Positions 4,173 to 6,339 of a DNA stretch of 6,339 nt are shown in pieces. The translations under genes and the position numbers were made by a program. The stretch's first letter is position 1, and every line of letters begins with the position of its first letter. The notes beneath the pieces are model-generated. The model searched no databases, was not told the DNA's origin, and saw only the letters and a program-made list of their open reading frames with translations. Source of the DNA: JBAZTA01 sp964588175. Lineage in GTDB: Bacteria; Omnitrophota; Gorgyraeia; Gygaellales; Profunditerraquicolaceae. The stretch lies in contig CAZPNW010000110.1 in assembly GCA_964588175.1 (NCBI GenBank), forward strand, positions 1-6,339. Direction: 5' to 3'.

Positions 4173-6339
4173 ATGAAGCAGGGCTCCCGGGTTTCGCCAA
4201 AAGTCGCTTTGATATTATTTAATACAGGTACTAAAAATGGGACGTTTTGGGGGAACCTGACTTTGTCTCTTTTTGCCGGCAAGTTAAAGTTATTAAAGAT
4301 TGACTACTCGTTATTTATCCTGTTCATGAAACCGGCAGATGTAAAGCAAAATCAGGAAACCATCAATAAAGCCCTCAATCTTCTGGTGAGGGGCAAGTTC
4401 AATAATGTTGTCATGCATTCTTCGTGGTTGCCGTGGCTGCCTCAAACGCTGCGTCAGAAAACGGGGGCTAAGGTTTTCTGTTTGGATTCTTCGGATAAGC
4501 AGGATATCCCTGATCAGTTCAATTTTATGGGTTTGCCTCCGGTTGAAATGATCCTGTCAGTTTTGTTGGATACGAAATTTGAGCGTATCCAGGATTTTAT
4601 AAAAAAATTCAATCGCCTCACGGTATTTAATCCTCAATTTAATTATACTTTCGTAGGCTTGCCGCCGGGCATCCCCGTCCTGCCCAAGCAGGAAAAAGTA
4701 GATGTTTCTCTTATGGTCCCTTGTCCGTCCCGTCAGGATGTTCGGCTTAATCCTGAGTTTAAAGGAATATGTTTTGACAAAAGTGTCAGTACGTATGGTT
4801 GTTCTTATTGCGCCGCGGCAAAAGGAGCAGGGCAGCATCCTATGCCTGAAAATAAGAAAAGAATAAAAATGGTTGAGCAGGTCCGCTACCTGCAAAGCCA
4901 TCTTCCTTTCTTAAAAGAGATCGCAGTCGTTTATCCGGAGTTGTATTTTACCGCGTTGCCCTGGATCATGCGAAATAGTAAAAAATTGGGGATTAAACCG
5001 ATCATTTTTTCCGGCCAATTCAGGGCAGCGGTATTAGCGCGGCATGAGTCGGATATCCGCGTATTGCTTAAGACGGCTCTTGCGACCGGCTTTCGGTTTG
5101 AAATGTGCGTGGTTGGCTTGGAGAGTTTTTGTGACCATGATCTGATGCTGTTTAACCGAGGTTCGGTCCGTGAAGTCAGGCAGGCGGTTAAGGTTATTGA
5201 AAGGCTTCGGGATAGCTTTGATCCCGGTTTTTTTATGCCCGCTACGGTCGGAAGTTTTATCCTTTTTCATCCTTGGCAAACGGTTGCGGGTTTAAGGGAA
5301 AATATCCGTTCATTTTTATCTGAGGGTATCCATGGTTTGTTCACGACATTAAATTTTAATGATATCCGTATCAATCAAGATGTGGCAATGTATAAATTGG
5401 CAGAAGCGCAAAATTGCCTTTTACCTGCGGCAGGGCGCAATGTTAATGAAATCCCTTTAGGAGGATATTTTACTGAGCATCCCTGGGTATTTAAAGATAA
5501 AAGAATAAAACAGATCCACACGCTTTATACCAGGCTTGCGCCTAAGGTTACGGCAAGAATAGGGCTGCTTGAGGCTTTATGCGATTATGCCGAGAATTCA
5601 AGGTGTAAGAGCGAATCCACTGACGGAGAAAAGATCGCGCCTCTTTTAGAGGGCCTGTATAGTTTGTTATTACGCTATCACTGGCAGAAGGATTCTGAGG
5701 GGGTACCGATTTATATCGGTGATACCTGCAATTCTTCCTGCCAATACTGTATTTATGAACAAGCGCGGTTTATGAAAGGATTACCCGCGGCTAGGAAAAG
5801 CTCAGATGCCGTTCTTGCGAAAGGGCAGAAGCCGGTAGTGACGATCGCGGGTCGTGAACCTACGATTTTGCCGTGGCTTATTCCGTTTATACGCGAGTTG
5901 AAAAAGAAAACCCTTCGGCGTATCCAACTTGTTACTAACGCTCGAAGGTGTGTGTATCCTCAATATACCGAATCTCTGCTCCGCGCGGGTGTTTCAGATT
6001 TTTTGATTAAATTTTTCTCCTGGCAGCCCAATGTCCATGATCAGATTACCCGCTGCCCGGGTTCTTTTCGCCAGTCAGTTGCGGGAATCGGTGAATTGAA
6101 GCGTTCGGCAAAAAGTTTGTCTATTCCTGTTCGGGTCGCTCTTTTAGTTGTGGTTTCGGATGCAGTCATAAATGAATTAAATGAAACAATCCTTTTCGCG
6201 CAAAAGATAGGTGTTGATGAAATCAGGTTTGTTTACCCTATGGGGGCGATTAATCTTGCTGCTTTGAAAGATTCAGTGCGAAAATTAGAAGCTGTCTTAA
6301 GCCGTCCAGGGGGGCCTCGTTTACGCGTGGGCACTGATC
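4173..6339 (+). CDS. Tandem (double) radical SAM domain protein, partial at the 3' end
   Basis: The frame is open for 722 codons to the window edge, so the carboxy terminus is missing. Residues 1 to about 180 look like an alpha/beta Rossmann fold (VALILFN, NNVVMHSSW, AKVFCLD). This resembles the B12-binding region of some radical SAM proteins, but I see no DxHxxG cobalamin motif. The first radical SAM domain, about 195-400, has cysteines C200, C210 and C213, that is CX9CX2C instead of CX3CX2C. The usual later blocks follow: GLES (315-318), LFNRGS, and SFILFHPW (361-368). A mostly helical linker leads to a second radical SAM domain from about 510, with canonical C519, C523 and C526 (CNSSCQYC) and AGREPT (559-564), a variant of the SAM-binding GGEP motif. 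Each domain would cleave S-adenosylmethionine on a [4Fe-4S] cluster. The substrate is unknown; no precursor peptide or partner is visible nearby. The fold calls are strong, the function unassigned. Confidence 0.88.
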   Translation, partial: MKQGSRVSPKVALILFNTGTKNGTFWGNLTLSLFAGKLKLLKIDYSLFILFMKPADVKQNQETINKALNLLVRGKFNNVVMHSSWLPWLPQTLRQKTGAKVFCLDSSDKQDIPDQFNFMGLPPVEMILSVLLDTKFERIQDFIKKFNRLTVFNPQFNYTFVGLPPGIPVLPKQEKVDVSLMVPCPSRQDVRLNPEFKGICFDKSVSTYGCSYCAAAKGAGQHPMPENKKRIKMVEQVRYLQSHLPFLKEIAVVYPELYFTALPWIMRNSKKLGIKPIIFSGQFRAAVLARHESDIRVLLKTALATGFRFEMCVVGLESFCDHDLMLFNRGSVREVRQAVKVIERLRDSFDPGFFMPATVGSFILFHPWQTVAGLRENIRSFLSEGIHGLFTTLNFNDIRINQDVAMYKLAEAQNCLLPAAGRNVNEIPLGGYFTEHPWVFKDKRIKQIHTLYTRLAPKVTARIGLLEALCDYAENSRCKSESTDGEKIAPLLEGLYSLLLRYHWQKDSEGVPIYIGDTCNSSCQYCIYEQARFMKGLPAARKSSDAVLAKGQKPVVTIAGREPTILPWLIPFIRELKKKTLRRIQLVTNARRCVYPQYTESLLRAGVSDFLIKFFSWQPNVHDQITRCPGSFRQSVAGIGELKRSAKSLSIPVRVALLVVVSDAVINELNETILFAQKIGVDEIRFVYPMGAINLAALKDSVRKLEAVLSRPGGPRLRVGTD

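Noticed and set aside
4557..4901. Minus-strand open frame of 114 codons
   Set aside because: It lies antisense inside the first radical SAM domain, has no recognisable motif, and the + strand frame is clearly coding. The shorter minus-strand frames inside hydG, hydE and the epimerase gene are rejected for the same reason.
4173..5000. Cobalamin-binding radical SAM methyltransferase
   Set aside because: The N-terminal region looks Rossmann-like, but I find no DxHxxG motif, so cobalamin binding is not supported by sequence.

Overview
The window comes from an anaerobic bacterium with moderate G+C. All recognisable genes lie on the + strand. It carries two of the three dedicated [FeFe]-hydrogenase maturases, so the organism probably makes or uses H2. 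The radical-SAM-rich content and the decayed repeat-word DNA between genes recall uncultivated groups such as Omnitrophota. That assignment is an impression only, because there is no rRNA or other marker gene here.

Positions 1-2575 hold a tight two-gene unit. hydG encodes the tyrosine lyase that makes the CO and cyanide ligands of the H-cluster. It overlaps by one base (TAATG) with a gene encoding a HypC-like domain fused to HydE. HydG hands an Fe(CO)2(CN)-cysteine species to HydE. HypC-family proteins carry an Fe(CN)2CO unit in [NiFe]-hydrogenase maturation. The fusion therefore places a possible iron-carbonyl-cyanide carrier on the maturase that receives HydG's product. HydF (the scaffold) and the hydrogenase itself are not in the window.

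Positions 2576-3107 are about 530 bases of non-coding DNA built from nested, imperfect inverted repeats. They include a hairpin with an 11-bp perfect stem, two copies of a C4-TCGACA...CTCGGG element, a CCTGCCTGCCGGTAGG core, and loosely repeated words. This looks like decayed repeat or mobile DNA rather than a gene.

Positions 3108-4025 encode an extended short-chain dehydrogenase/reductase of the NAD-dependent sugar-epimerase type. After a short gap with a good sigma70-like promoter and Shine-Dalgarno site, a large open frame starts at 4173 and runs off the right edge, giving at least 722 residues. It reads as a tandem radical SAM protein. A Rossmann-like N-terminal region is followed by a first radical SAM domain with an unusual CX9CX2C cluster motif, then a second with the canonical CX3CX2C motif. 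Its substrate is unknown. It and the HypC-HydE fusion are the two most interesting items in the window.
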